NCBI RefSeq assembly: GCF_051020985.1
Contig: NC_134999.1
Coordinates: 27,685,160-27,749,159 of the forward strand
Length of the DNA stretch: 64,000 nucleotides
Direction: 5' to 3'
Source of the DNA: Nomia melanderi
Taxonomy: Eukaryota; Arthropoda; Insecta; Hymenoptera; Halictidae
Made by a program: the position numbers and the translations under genes. Of the stretch, positions 32,501-41,405 are shown piece by piece. Position 1 is the first letter of the stretch. Each line of letters opens with the position of its first letter. Below the pieces are notes generated by a model. That model made no database searches. It was not told the DNA's origin and worked only from the letters and a program-made list of their open reading frames with translations.

Positions 32501-35316
32501 TAAACAAAGAATATATCTAGGATTTTCTTCTTTTTCTTGAATAGATTATTGATGACGAAGTAGCCGTACCGACCATAGTTGATAAATAAATCATAGAGCA
32601 AGGGGTTAACCGTATTAGATGCTCGGTAGTGCTAGTGTTAATTCAATATTTTGAACAATGCAGTCCAGCGTTATTTTTCAAATGATACACAAAATATAAA
32701 AATCTGATTAACAACTCCTTGACCAATAGACTGGACATCCATCGTGGTGCTCATTGTCAGCGTCAAATATTCGTTCCAACAACTCAAGAATTTTTCAATT
32801 CGACCCGGCCCGTCGTAGGTGGACGCGATCATCGGAGAATGCAATCAGCGGGTAGTTACGAAGAATAATAGGAGTCATTTTTTATTCGTCAACAGTTCAG
32901 GGCGACGAAGATGAGCTGACAAAGTGAGAAATGCAACGGGTGAAGAGGTCAAACGGGCCTCTCTACCGACTACCGGACATCGATGCTGCTCGGATACGTT
33001 CGATTCGTCACTTGACTGCGCGGACGCGCGTTTAATAGCACGGTCGAATACTATTTCACATGATTTATTACCCTTAAACATTTCACCGGAAATCGTAAAC
33101 ATTTTTCTCGATGTTCCAACATCATTAAATCGGTCCAGGGAAATGCCAGTACAATAGAATCTCGTACAACACGATTAAAAAATTCTGTATTACAAAGATT
33201 TCACGTTTACAAATATCGCATTAATCCCTTCACCTACAATATTCTGCCAGACCCGTGACGGAAAATTTTTAACTGAATTCGACAAATTTCAGTGTTATTT
33301 ATTTGTTTTAAATATGAAATAGATATTATTTTTCTATTAGCAATCGTTAAACTTTTCTAATAAATGATTAAAAGTAGGTATATATTAATAAGTAAATAGT
33401 TGTATCGATCATAGTTAAGAAATAAATCGTGGGGCAAGATGTTAACCCGCTATAGACCGAATTTTTATTTGTCACTATAGAAAACTGTATGCGATATAAA
33501 ATTAACAAACATCAACCTGTAAATACAAATGACCAATGTATTCGATAGTTTTATTATTTGTATGGAAACGAACATACCTCGTAATATTAAATTACAATTA
33601 TGAACTTTCATGCCTGAGCGTATACGTTTAACTTAATTAATTACTTCATCTTATTCACCACTGTTCTATGCAAAATGAAGTAAATCAACAAGATGTCAAT
33701 ATATTAGTATTACTTACTAGCGTAAGTAAGAAAATAACTGGCTATAAAATAAAAATATACAAGTTGGATGATATATTTTTCTTAGTGGAAACAGAAACAA
33801 AAGGAAAGACATCAATTGAAAACTGATTAATCGGAAAATATAGAAATGATATGAAGAATTAAACGAAAGTGTAGAATTTTAAATCCGGTCGTTTGATCAG
33901 TTCTCGGTATTGTTAGTGTTAAATTCACTTTTTTGGTATTGGTTCAATTTCTTTTTCTGCTTGCTTTGCTTTCTTATGAAAAATCTCACTTGCATAGTTA
34001 TTTTTCAACCCCCGGAGACGCTATTTAATGAAAAAGTTATTCTTCGTTGAAATTTGATTCGAAATTCGATAAAAGATAATTTTTTATTGAAATCATTTGA
34101 TCCTGTTATTGAGGGTTCTACTGTACTAATTAATTTCATAAAAATCGCGGATTAGTATTTACGTTGTATGTCGCGCGCGTTTGAAGATTAGCGGCGGCGG
34201 CGGCATAGACTTTTGCACTACCGAAGGCGACATGGAGTAAATATCAATATATTATCTTAACTTAGTTTTAACCTCTTCAGTGACGAATTCTGTTTTAGAA
34301 CAAAGTTAATTTTACCTCTCAAAAAGCAATGATACCTGGTTTTTACAAGTTTCCACTAAATAAATCGAATAATAATAAACACAATTTTGATAAATTTTAG
34401 TAATATTAAGCTTAGAATAATTAGTTACTTATCATAGTTATCCACTCTAAATGTAAATAAACATTAAGTGACTTTATCAAAATATCGCACTACAATTTTC
34501 CTTCATACGGATAAAGCCAAAATGAACATAGAGCGTAAATGCTTGCTAACGGACGCAACATTCAATCTCTTTTAGTAAACTATAAATATGACAAATAATT
34601 ACTTTATTGAAATTTCGGTTACTGTACGGTGGAATTTTGCATGCTTTGAAGAATTTCTTATCGAGTTTCGAGTTCTAAGGACTGTTACTAGCTTAAGTAA
34701 ATCGGATAATCGAAGCTCTACTGTAATTACAATTAAAAATTCTAATGTTTAACCTCTTGCGCTGGAAAGGCGTACTATACACGTTGAGATGTTCTCTTTC
34801 AAAAATTGCCGCATTACATACACTAGATTGTTTTCAAATGTATCACTCTACACAAAGTTCTTAATAACCAAAAGTAGTGTATATATCTGCGTGAAACAGG
34901 TAAAAACAAAATTCTTTTCGCAAGACGTAAACGATCACCACGCACGAATAAATGTCCAAGGAATCACCCCTTGCTCTACAATTTCTTTCTCAACTCCGAT
35001 CCATACGACTACATTGTCATTCATAATTTACTAGAAAAAAAGAAAAATTATAGACATATACCATGTCTGTATTCGCTGTTAAATATAGTAGTAGTTAATA
35101 ATAATTGATTACACAAGAATAATGTTTACTTGAAATTGAAATAAATGGAGTAATATTTATGTTTATTGAATCACGTTGAAAATCGTTACCACGAGTCCGA
35201 CACGTTATTATAAGGCAATAGGTTAACTCAATTATTTACACGTCTAAACATATCTACTAATTGTAATCGAATATAGACAAACTCTCTCAACATCGGCTTA
35301 CCTTCATGTCGTTCAT
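11307..35316 (-). CDS. Awh: Arrowhead-type LIM-homeodomain paralogue, complete, 4 coding exons
   Basis: Minus-strand exons 35302-35316, 23054-22735, 12945-12491 and 11515-11307 join in phases 0, 2 and 1 to a 332-codon frame with TAA at 11307-11309. Domains: Asn-rich N-terminus (residues 20-33); LIM1 (C57 to D109: CGGC, HSRC, CCAC, CRHD); LIM2 (C118 to H171); acidic linker (about 178-198); homeodomain (199-256, ending WFQNSRARQKKH); and a tail (257-332) with Ser-Pro and Thr-Pro-Leu repeats. It is expected to be a nuclear DNA-binding regulator with LDB/Chip-type partners. LIM2 and homeodomain residues match the plus-strand copy at 4272-7390, but the tail does not, and the LIM2-homeodomain intron is missing. 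LIM2 and homeodomain exons are certain; the first exon and the 3' end are less so, since the transcript could splice on past 11307. Confidence 0.9.
11563..11816. repeat. Family C TTAA element
   Basis: Begins TTAACCTTCTGCCCTATGA and ends CATATGGCAAGGGGTTAA. It shares the family interior, with GACTCGTGGTGAAGA near the left end and AACAAATCATA near the right. 254 bases, non-coding. Confidence 0.75.
12218..12469. repeat. Family D TTAA element
   Basis: Bounded by TTAACCAGTTAACTACG and GCATGTAACAGGTTAA. The interior shares TTTGGCGAGTATACACG and the TGACGAGTATACACTT block with the other D copies (near 1630, 16943, 39971, 40915, 47407). 252 bases. Confidence 0.7.
12491..12945 (-). CDS. Awh: Awh paralogue exon: LIM2 plus homeodomain (no intron between)
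   Basis: On the minus strand the acceptor is CTGTTTGCAG before 12945; the donor is CACAAA|GTGAGT. It is 455 bases, entering in phase 2 and leaving in phase 1. It encodes TFGAKCAKCGRS through CKAHYLDVVEGNNTSS, then the linker SEDCDSEHGGKGSKT, then KRVRTTFTEEQL to WFQNSRARQKKH, then SGKIKTQ. All eight LIM2 ligands and homeodomain Gln50/Asn51 are present. In the plus copy these same residues are split over two exons by a 959-base intron. Confidence 0.95.
13600..14030. promoter_or_regulatory. GC-rich island in LIM1-LIM2 intron (candidate enhancer)
   Basis: About 430 bases with much higher GC than its flanks. It has no domain-bearing frame and no repeat family match. The location in the long intron of a developmental regulator makes an enhancer plausible; this is inference. 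Confidence 0.35.
14166..14382. repeat. Family B TTAA element
   Basis: The ends TTAACACTGAAACTACCGA and CTGGTAGTTCTAGTGTTAA are shared with family A. The interior differs, with AGAGCGACTTATTTCC and AACAGTACGTTCC blocks also seen at 20270-20498. 217 bases. Confidence 0.75.
14486..14680. repeat. Family A TTAA element, inverted, left end decayed
   Basis: Carries TTCTCAGAGAAACACCTG and ends CCTGGTAGTTTTAGTGTTAA. The left edge is diverged. Confidence 0.65.
16190..16660. promoter_or_regulatory. GC-rich island in LIM1-LIM2 intron (candidate enhancer)
   Basis: GC-rich block with open frames in several phases but no domain. It contains a GGGCCCTATAAGTC stretch near 16522. Function unknown. Confidence 0.35.
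16943..17189. repeat. Family D TTAA element
   Basis: Left edge near CGCGTTAACTGTGAAATTTAG; right edge AACGCAATTAACTGGTTAA. The interior matches D copies at 12218 and 40915 (AAAACCAAAGCAAAACAAAG, AAGAATTAGTATCGTTTC). Confidence 0.7.
17780..18200. promoter_or_regulatory. GC-richer island containing a CTT microsatellite
   Basis: The segment has paired GTCACGTGG-type E-boxes near 17821-17838 and a long CTT run. Frames across it are low-complexity (Phe-rich on plus, Glu-rich on minus) and not credible proteins. Confidence 0.3.
17908..17942. repeat. (CTT)n microsatellite
   Basis: About ten uninterrupted CTT units followed by CTCCTTTTTC; simple sequence. Confidence 0.85.
18851..19100. repeat. Family C TTAA element
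   Basis: Starts TTAACCCTTTTCCTTATAAC. The interior includes GTGTCAGACTCGCGATGATG, and the right end AATCACAGAGCAAGG is truncated before the expected TTAA. Confidence 0.65.
19250..19960. promoter_or_regulatory. Large GC-rich island in LIM1-LIM2 intron
   Basis: About 700 bases and the strongest GC rise of this intron, with a very GC- and CpG-rich core at 19560-19700. Several overlapping minus-strand frames have no domain or splice pattern. Could be an enhancer or an alternative promoter; undetermined. Confidence 0.35.
20040..20273. repeat. Family C TTAA element (inverted)
   Basis: Contains ATTTCTCGACTATGATCGAC and ends AGTCTGACACG...AAAGCAAGGGATTAA. The terminal TTAA at 20270-20273 is also the first TTAA of the adjoining family B copy. 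Confidence 0.7.
20270..20498. repeat. Family B TTAA element
   Basis: Starts TTAACACTAAAACTATCGA and ends near GTCCGGTAGTTACCAG, with TTAA at 20495-20498. The interior matches 14166-14382. Confidence 0.75.
20499..20631. repeat. Family H remnant
   Basis: Homologous to the right half of 41185-41405: both have a GTAATTAAATCATTTGT-like block, a TTTAATATTC block and a CAATGGGTTAA-like end (here CAAAGGGTTAA). Confidence 0.55.
20632..20945. repeat. Family G repeat (plus orientation)
   Basis: Reverse-complement match to 28420-28740. Shared blocks include TTGCACTCGAAC, GATCGGTCAAATCAAC and GGCAATACCTGTGA. About 310 bases, no credible ORF, edges not defined. Confidence 0.6.
22100..22368. repeat. Family C TTAA element
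   Basis: Starts TTAACCCCTTGGCGTAC and ends CTGTATGGCAAGGGGTTAA. The interior is diverged but keeps CTTCATCAGGAGTCTCAC. Confidence 0.65.
22735..23054 (-). CDS. Awh: Awh paralogue exon: Asn-rich N-terminus and LIM1
   Basis: On the minus strand the acceptor is TTAATGAATCTGTTGCAG before 23054; the donor is GCGAT|GTAAGT at 22734. The frame reads TEIEAETECTDSIL, then an Asn-rich run (NNNNNTTNKNNN), then MEMECGGCGES and the rest of LIM1 up to CRHDYA. It ends in phase 2, exactly what the LIM2 exon needs. LIM1 ligands: C57, C60, H78, C81, C84, C87, C106, D109. If 23054 is not an acceptor, translation could start at an in-frame ATG at 23069. I prefer the splice because of the T-rich tract and the MK-TE match to the remembered fly start. 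Confidence 0.9.
23131..23322. repeat. Short TTAA-type MITE with near-perfect 20-base ends
   Basis: The left end TTAACACGTTGAATGCCACG is mirrored at the right by GTGGCATTCAACGTGGTAA. The total is 192 bases, and it lies just upstream of the LIM1 exon acceptor. Confidence 0.65.
23511..23700. repeat. Possible pogo/Tigger-type repeat remnant
   Basis: ACAGTAAAACGTTAATTATT followed by CGATCTCCGATTATATG resembles CAGTA-ACCTC terminal repeats of pogo-like elements. Related ends occur near 34118, 34715 and 62525. The extent is uncertain. Confidence 0.35.
23880..24130. promoter_or_regulatory. GC-rich island in first intron (candidate enhancer)
   Basis: About 250 bases, distinctly GC-rich, with an AATAAACAAACGG motif of forkhead type near 23945. 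A minus-strand frame stays open for 115 codons across it, but it shows no domain or credible splice context. Confidence 0.35.
25030..25340. promoter_or_regulatory. GC-richer island with possible alternative first exon
   Basis: Holds minus-strand ATGTAC|GTAAGTGG (exon end 25091), which could splice in phase 0 to the LIM1 exon to give MY-TEIEAE. The block is richer in GC than its flanks. Confidence 0.25.
25870..26320. promoter_or_regulatory. GC-richer island with inverted GATA pair
   Basis: Contains AGATAACGCTTATCTGATCT at 26053-26072: two GATA motifs in inverted orientation three bases apart. It also has E-box-like CACGTG and CACCTG words at 26106 and 26122. A candidate enhancer by position and motif content. 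Confidence 0.35.
26427..26677. repeat. Family C TTAA element
   Basis: Starts TTAACCCCTTGCTCTATGA and ends ATACAGCAAAGGATTAA. Interior ATCAACTATGATCGATACAA as in other copies. 251 bases. Confidence 0.75.
28420..28740. repeat. Family G repeat (minus orientation)
   Basis: Reverse complement of 20632-20945. Shares CACAGGTATTGCCAAAG and GTTGATTTGACCGATAAA. A partial third copy may lie near 33950-34130. Confidence 0.6.
28939..29196. repeat. TTAA-bounded MITE-like element
   Basis: Starts TTAACCTATTGACCCTTTG and ends GAGTGCAAAGGGTTAA; about 258 bases. The inverted ends match only partly. Confidence 0.45.
29197..29760. promoter_or_regulatory. GC-rich island in first intron (candidate enhancer)
   Basis: About 560 bases of GC-rich sequence between AT-rich flanks. 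Overlapping frames on both strands carry no recognisable domain. Confidence 0.35.
29834..30038. repeat. Family B TTAA element (inverted)
   Basis: The edges CAACACTGAAACTACCGAA and GGTCGGTAGTCTTAGTGTTAA are inverted repeats. It shares its right TTAA with a family C fragment. Confidence 0.7.
30035..30230. repeat. Family C fragment
   Basis: Starts TTAATTCCTTGCCTTGTATC and carries GCGAGACTCATGGTGAAGAT. The right part is decayed. Confidence 0.6.
30831..31185. repeat. Degenerate 20-22-base tandem repeat split by a TTAA element
   Basis: Units like AAAAATTTCATTGTTAAATT lie on both sides (30831-30889 and 31125-31180). Between them, at 30886-31124, is a family C element. Confidence 0.65.
30886..31124. 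repeat. Family C TTAA element inside a tandem repeat
   Basis: Starts TTAATCCCTTGCCCTGC and ends CATAGAACGAAGGATTAA. The host unit itself carries a TTAA, the expected target. Confidence 0.7.
32134..32641. repeat. Family A/B-type element carrying a nested family C element
   Basis: Outer ends TTAACACTAAAACTACGG and GCTCGGTAGTGCTAGTGTTAA. A complete C copy is embedded at 32325-32609. Confidence 0.7.
32325..32609. repeat. Nested family C TTAA element
   Basis: Starts TTAACCCCTTGTCTTATAA and ends CATAGAGCAAGGGGTTAA. 285 bases. Confidence 0.8.
32730..33060. promoter_or_regulatory. GC-rich island in first intron
   Basis: About 330 GC-rich bases. Short frames on both strands have no domain. A candidate regulatory element. 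Confidence 0.3.
33221..33445. repeat. Family C TTAA element
   Basis: Starts TTAATCCCTTCACCTACAAT and ends TCGTGGGGCAAGATGTTAA. It shares the last TTAA with the family E repeat that follows. Confidence 0.7.
33442..33924. repeat. Family E repeat
   Basis: Begins TTAACCCGCTATAGACCGAA and ends GTATTGTTAGTGTTAA. It matches 55186-55595 at both edges (for example AAATTAATAAATACCAACCT versus AAATTAACAAACATCAACCT). About 480 bases. Confidence 0.6.
34118..34737. repeat. Possible pogo/Tigger-type remnants and a GCG run
   Basis: GAGGGTTCTACTGTACTAATT near 34125 and AATCGAAGCTCTACTGTAATT near 34710 look like pogo-type ends. A short GCGGCGGCGGCGG run lies at 34191-34204. No transposase frame. Confidence 0.35.
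34959..35226. repeat. Family C TTAA element next to the proposed first exon
   Basis: Left edge GGAATCACCCCTTGCTC is degraded; the right end is TAAGGCAATAGGTTAA. It lies about 75 bases inside the intron from the donor at 35301. Confidence 0.6.
35302..35316 (-). CDS. Awh: Awh paralogue first coding exon (5 codons, MNDMK)
   Basis: The minus strand reads ATG AAC GAC ATG AAG followed by the donor GTAAGCC. Spliced in phase 0 to the LIM1 exon it gives MNDMK-TEIEAE. Fly Arrowhead, as remembered, starts MKTEL, so MK|TE falls at the same place. The exon sits at the edge of a GC-rich island (35280-36060) that could hold the promoter. The intron would be 12.2 kb. An alternative with a stronger donor (ATGTAC|GTAAGT at 25091-25096) exists. 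Confidence 0.5.
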
Positions 35317-36060
35317 GCGTGTATTGCCCCAGTCACGATATCTCCATTCGCTGTTCCATAATTAACCAACGGAAAGTCCAACGGGGAAACACGTCCGGGA
35401 ACTGATTAAAAATACTACAATTCAACAATTACAGTCACAGCACCAAGGATCCAATAAGAAATGTCTGAGAAACTTGCAAACCGCACCAAAAACACCGAAG
35501 GAATCACAGAAAAGTCTGTCGCCTCACGGATCAAAAAGGACCAGAGAGTAAAGTACCCTATCCGGATCCGTGGCCCGGGGAAGACTGGCATTCTCGATTC
35601 TGCCCCTTCCACACGTTACAATCGCGCGGACCACGCGCGAACCCAGGCCAGCTCCTTCTTTACAGGGTCGCTACGGTATATGTACACACCCAACCGACTC
35701 GTTTGTGTGTGTTGCCAACCTTTCTCTGTGTGCCTGAGACGAAGGGATGTTGGAGGGGATCTCTGTTCCGTGACTTGACTCGATTCGACCCTGCTCGTGG
35801 TATAGGGTACCAAAGAGACGACAGTTCGGGGGACGGAGAACCCTGGAACGAACGATAAGCCCCGCCCACAACCCACGCCCATACTCGCTGGAACTTGTAC
35901 GACTGCACCGACGTGGGGGTAAGTCCTCCGAAGCGAATGAAACTCGAATGGAATTTCTGCACAGATCCGAGCACGATCTTCTTACGCTTGTTTTTCCTAT
36001 TTCTGACTTGTTCTTCTTGTTTTTCGCCGGGTCTTGCATTCTCTTAGGCCGAAGTACCGT
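35317..36060 (-). promoter_or_regulatory. Candidate promoter / 5' UTR island of the Awh paralogue
   Basis: A GC-rich island directly upstream of the proposed first exon. It is stop-poor: all three minus frames are open over about 35671-35882, as expected of a GC- and CpG-rich stretch and not of a gene. No TATA box was identified. Its position is the main argument for promoter or 5' UTR function. Confidence 0.4.
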
Positions 36061-37540
36061 GATATGATATCTTTTGCTTTTTTCTTTTTGGAGAGGAACC
36101 GAGCTTTCTATTTTTTTATGGAGCTTTCTTTTATTCTATTGTAGGTACTTATGTTTTAGGAACTTTTTTTCGTAATATCTTTGAATTTTAAATTTTTTCC
36201 TATGTTAAATAGGAAGAGATAATTGAAATTGAAGGTTGTATAATATTTTGCGAAATTTGATGTTCCAAACAAATTTAATATTGGAAACTATATTTTTTAT
36301 AAGTTTTAATAAGAGCTACTTTTGATTGAAATAAGAATCATATTGTAATTGTGAGAAAACGATATTTAATACTTCGACGGTTGGAGTTTCATTTGTATAA
36401 CTGTATTACACAATTATTTGGAATGTAACACAGAATACTTATTAGTTTTATTACAATGGTTATTATCAATAAATATTTTTAATCGCATAATTTCCTTAAC
36501 ATAATTGTTTCACTTTGATATAGTTAGCCTGAGAATAGCAAAATTATGTAAATATAATATAATATGACATATTTATAATATTTAGAATATAATGTACTTA
36601 TAATATTTATAATACTTATTATATTTGCATAATTATGTTCCTATAACATCAGCACCAACTAACGATGACAAAAATCACGCAAACGGGAATAATGTTTTCA
36701 ATTCCGCCAAACCGGAATGCCTGTAATCATATGATCTCTCACGTAACAAAGTAATAATCGGAATATTATGTTTTCCTTCGATTCGATTTCCAATAAGAAA
36801 TCGAACTATATTCACGATTGAAAGTACGCGGTAGATGTCACGTATCGATAATACACAAATCGTGGATCACGCGGCTGAAGCAAGTGAATTGTGTCAGAAG
36901 AGAACAACAATGCTCTGTTTTGCCACGAAATGGTTACATTCAATCAAGTTGCGAAATAAGCAAACAGTAATCGGTTATCGAATATCGGATAAGTATCAGT
37001 AATATGTTCTTCCTGTATGAATGCGGATGAATACCTTTAAATGCAAGTGATTTACCTTTAAACGTGGATAATAAGCTATTGCTCCAAAAAGTTTATAAGT
37101 TTCATTTGATAGGGTTAAATTTATATTTATAGATCGCTAATTCGTAAACATACACTTTGTGTAAAATAATATTAATAATACGATATTTTTGTCATATTTT
37201 TAATAATTTTTGTATGGCAATACTGTACACAAAGTTAACTTTCAATAAATATTTTACATTTAACAAACGTAAGAGACGATCATATTTCGAAAAAATATAA
37301 TACCATGAAGACGTCAGTCGCAATTTATGCACTACTTAATTAATTTTCTATTATTAATCTCATCAATTATGTTCTAAACTAAAAGTGTCTACGGATGAAT
37401 TATAAATTTTCCTTTTCTTTGGTAAATTATCAATGATAAAGTTATATTATCAAATGCAGTTATCAAATAAATCATAGCACAAAGTGTTAAAGCGTTCAAC
37501 AAGTTGCCAAATTTTGCTTCATTCTTGAATAACTCACACC
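36061..37540. other. AT-rich upstream DNA
   Basis: No gene, repeat family member or island recognised. Contains several ATAATATTTATAAT-like simple stretches near 36550-36640. Confidence 0.4.
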
Positions 37541-38170
37541 CAAAAGACTATCCTTGAATTGGCTCTTTTCTCAGTTCGATCCCTTTCCCCCTATGGCAGC
37601 ATAATTCAAGAAACACTGGATTTCACGGATGCGTGCACATGCGCGGAGTATTCCGGTAAGGGTGGCAATGAAAGGACTCGAGTGGCTAGGAAGGCCGAAA
37701 ACCCGTTTGACAGTTTCCCTGGGCTTCGAAACGAAAAATTCATATTCATTCTGGGCGTGGGCGTATGCGGGTCTTTCTGACCCTGCGTGAATGTATAGAT
37801 AGGGCCTGGCAATATATACGCGTACACACGCACAACACCGCTTTGATAGACAGAAAGAGAAAGAGAGAAAGAGAGAAAGAAAGATACGACCGAAAGAGGG
37901 ATAGCAGTGATAAAAGGCGTTAGTCCATTCCGGAATGATTTATGTGTCGGCGGAGCAGAAATACAAACAGGTGCTCGAATCCCCTTGAGAACCCAAACTC
38001 ATCGAAAATAAAAAGGAAGCGATGGAATATAAAATATATGTCCATGCGTAAATACGATGGAAAAGGGATAGTCACTGTCTAAGGATAACCCGTAACTAAA
38101 CGGTCAACCGAGCACCACTTTTTGACCTTGCATAGTGAACCTGAAACGGATTGATCACCCTTGGATCGAA
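37541..38170. promoter_or_regulatory. GC-richer island with an AGAA/GAGAAA simple repeat
   Basis: GC-rich block with a purine-rich run of GAGAAAGA type at 37850-37885. Short frames have no domain. Confidence 0.3.
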
Positions 38171-39970
38171 ACGATCAACTAAAAATTTGTATGAATGTAG
38201 ATGTAAGTGTGCAGGATGAACACTATTGGATTGATGCAAACGTTTTGCCGTTTTTAGTTTTTAGATTTAGTTCAGTGACTCAAATGTTCGTTGGCTGAAC
38301 CAGAACTAATTAAGTAGAAACGAAGAAAGAAGTGTATATACACGTTATAATAAATTAAAAACAGGTATTATTTGTTTCGAGGAAAATAATGTTTTTGTTA
38401 ACTGTGTACGAAAAACGTCGAAATTTTTGCATCGACTCAATATATCTGGGGAGAGAAATACTATGTGGATTGCTGTAAAAGTTTCGTGAAAACACTCATG
38501 AGAAAAGTCAAATGAGTTTGAACTAATGGTTTCATTCTTTTTCGAAATATTCTTCTTTGACGTTGATATATTTTTCATTGTATTGTGTTAACAGTTTCTA
38601 AGCTTAAACATGTGAAGCTTTACCAAAATAACAAACAACCAAGTAGCAAGAAATATTATGGCGACCTGTAATATTCAAAGAACTGCTTTAGTGATATTCT
38701 GTAGTTCACTTTTAAAAAGAAATTAAAATATAATTAATTATATAATTAAATATAACTACGTGGATTTCTTTATATTTATTCACAAATCTCCGTAATGTCA
38801 AAGTATAATTCTGATTTACGTAAAATGATCCTTAACAGCGACTCGAAGTTTGAATATGACATAACTGTTCGATACAAAGAAATGTCTACATCTTTATATA
38901 TTTAATACAATTTTGTTAGAAAAAGAATAAGATTTCCAAAATGTTAGAATATTGCTGTTTGGTACTGTCATGAATTTTTAAATAGCAAATAGAACACAAC
39001 AGGAAGCTCTAAAATGATTGAACTGATAAGGAACGAAAGCGTTTTCCCCGTTTCTTTAAATCTATTTTGAAATATGTAATACGTCTTCCCTTTTGAATTA
39101 GTTTCCATTCTATTGAAATTTCCCTTCTATCCCAGAGGAACGAAAATTGTTTACTATTTCACGTTGAACGACGCCGTCGAGCCTGCTGATTCTCGTTTGA
39201 ATATGAAATACATCTGCATACAGTTTCACCGCAGGTGCTCCAGCTTTCCTTTTGCCTTCTGAATCGCACTTCATACTAGAGGAAACTTCTATCAACCCTG
39301 TATATAAGGGTTTCGTCGACATTGTGTTACCGCATGATTTCTTCGAATAAGAAACAAACTTCCTCTTCGCTGCAAGATACATATAAGATTCGCATAAATA
39401 AGCTGCAATACAATAGAAATCCTGGAAAGATTGCATACGTTAAAATAAACGAAACAGGCGATAGATACAATCGTAACAACATTCGAAATTATGCAGTTAA
39501 TTTATGAAATAATAACACTGTAGTAAAGTCACTTATTCATCTATAAGACTAACATTACTTCTTCAACAACATAATATTATACAGCTGATAGTTATCGTTT
39601 TTGCATTCCTCAATTTTTCGCTAAAATAAATGTTTATTTTAAACAATGTACGAATGCTTAATCATCGAAGTAATCTTAATACCATTCTTATTTCTACTGT
39701 AAAAGCATAACAGTAATCAAACTTTTAATTAAAAAATATCTCGTAGACATAATTAATTACATTAAATCTAAAATGGACCATTTTCACTTTTCTAATAGTT
39801 TAAGGGTAAATAAATAAATTAATAAGTAATTTCGATAATTCTTAATAATTAATACGTTGAACGAATAATTATGTAATCGATGTAAAGTGTTACGAGTCAA
39901 TTTGATTTATTATATGTTTTGTTATTCTGTTCCGCAAATTCGATCTGTATGTTTACATTATTCTTTTTTA
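38171..39970. other. AT-rich flank
   Basis: Nothing supported. A minus-strand frame at 39110-39436 (108 codons) shows no recognisable domain. Confidence 0.35.
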
Positions 39971-40204
39971 TCCTGCTAACTGTGGAATTTTATTTCAGAA
40001 ATCTCTGATAATGCTCTCAATGAAATCAAACAATGAACTGTATACTCATCTAACGCAGGCCAATATATTCTAACGAAAAGCTAAAGCGAAACGAAGAAGA
40101 ATTACATGTTTATCTAAAAAAATAAATAATGTATCTTTGAAAAAATGAGTACCATTTTAATTTTAAGATGACGTGATACTCGTCGAATGTAATTAACTGT
40201 TTAA
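39971..40204. repeat. Family D TTAA element
   Basis: Interior AAGCTAAAGCGAAACGAAGA and right end TGTAATTAACTGTTTAA match the family; the left edge is degraded. Confidence 0.6.
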
Positions 40205-40289
40205 ATAATTCCTAATATTATAACCCTGCCTAATTCTATCACAATAAATCGTTAGTTTTCCACATAACACGGTTATCCAAGAAAACCGA

Positions 40290-40900
40290 TTTAATAGCGA
40301 CCCAATAAATTTACAATTGAATTTGCTAAGGATCGTTCGAACAACAGAAGGTATCGATACACGCGCACCTCAAGAGAAAAGGGCATCAATCGCGAACGGG
40401 ATTCTTGATGGTATCGATTATTGCCTTTCCAAGGCAACGTACAAGGCGATACGGCTGTCTCTTTCGGTGGGATCGACACCGGGGAACCCCATGGTTTCTT
40501 TTTCGAGGATCCTCCGCGATCCTCGTGAGCCAGGACCTTTGTCCACCGTCGGTCCCACCAGCGGAATAATTCGACAGCCATTTTTCTCGCTTTATGCTGG
40601 GTAAGCGTTACTAATGGCCCCTTCCTTGCCGATCGCGGGTCCTCGGCGCATGTTTATGCCAGCGTAAACGCATACACGCGCTCGAGCGCAGTGGGACCGA
40701 GGGTGCACGCGTGTGCCTACGAGCCGGTGCACGCGCTCCTACGATCGTCTTAAAAAGTAAACAGCAACGGGGACATATAACACGCATTTGTTTCGAAAGT
40801 CTTTCTACAGTCGCGCATCGTCGGAGAAAAAGGGAACCAATTTGAATCGGGTTTTGTTTGAATGTTACCGTGGACAACGACCTTCCCGATACTGACAAAA
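40290..40900. promoter_or_regulatory. GC-rich island, strongly CpG-rich near 40620-40760
   Basis: About 600 bases of high GC with frames open on both strands and no domain. It lies 5 kb upstream of the proposed first exon. A candidate regulatory element or unannotated promoter. Confidence 0.35.
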
Positions 40901-40914
40901 GGGAAAGAGATATT

Positions 40915-41188
40915 TTAACTAATTAACTATGGAATTTAGTTTGAAAACTCTTTCGTTTTGCGCCCAATGAAATAAAAAAATTAAATGTGTATTTGTCAAA
41001 CGTAGGACGAATGCACCTAAGGTATATTTTAATGAAAAATCAAAGGAAAACAAAGAAGAATTACATGCTCATCAGAAAAAATGAAGAATTCATCGTTGAA
41101 AGAATTAATATCATTTCAAGCTTTAACCCTTTTCGTGCTGAACAGCGATATTGCGTGTACACTCAACGAACGTAATTAACTAGTTTAC
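40915..41188. repeat. Family D TTAA element (variant with GCAATATCG insert)
   Basis: Left TTAACTAATTAACTATGG, right CGTAATTAACTAGTTTAC. It carries the extra block TTCGTGCTGAACAGCGATAT also present near 1590-1625. Abuts the next element. Confidence 0.7.
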
Positions 41189-41405
41189 CCTTCGCGGATG
41201 AAGATACTTTGAAGTATACAAAATCTTCAACAAATGAAGCTAAATTATATATCTCATTATATAATTGCTTAAACAATAGAAAAAGAAGAAACTACGTGCT
41301 GGTCTCTTGCTGTTCGAGTAATTAAATCATTTGTTCACGATTTAATATTCTAAATACAGAAATTTCATCTCGCCGAAATGTCGACATTTGTCCGCAATGG
41401 GTTAA
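41185..41405. repeat. Family H TTAA element
   Basis: The ends TTACCCTTCGCGGATGAA and TTGTCCGCAATGGGTTAA form an imperfect inverted repeat. 221 bases. Confidence 0.6.

Larger units (their letters stand above)
23055..35301 (-). other. Awh paralogue first intron
   Basis: A 12.2 kb phase 0 intron if the first exon at 35302 is right. It contains GC-rich islands (23880, 25030, 25870, 29190, 32730), many TTAA elements, and AT-rich DNA elsewhere (24150-25000, 26680-28400, 31180-32100). No exon, tRNA or transposase was recognised in those stretches. Confidence 0.5.

Noticed and set aside
35616..36039. Three overlapping minus frames as a gene
   Set aside because: All three phases are open together in a GC-rich island; this reflects composition, and no domain is seen.
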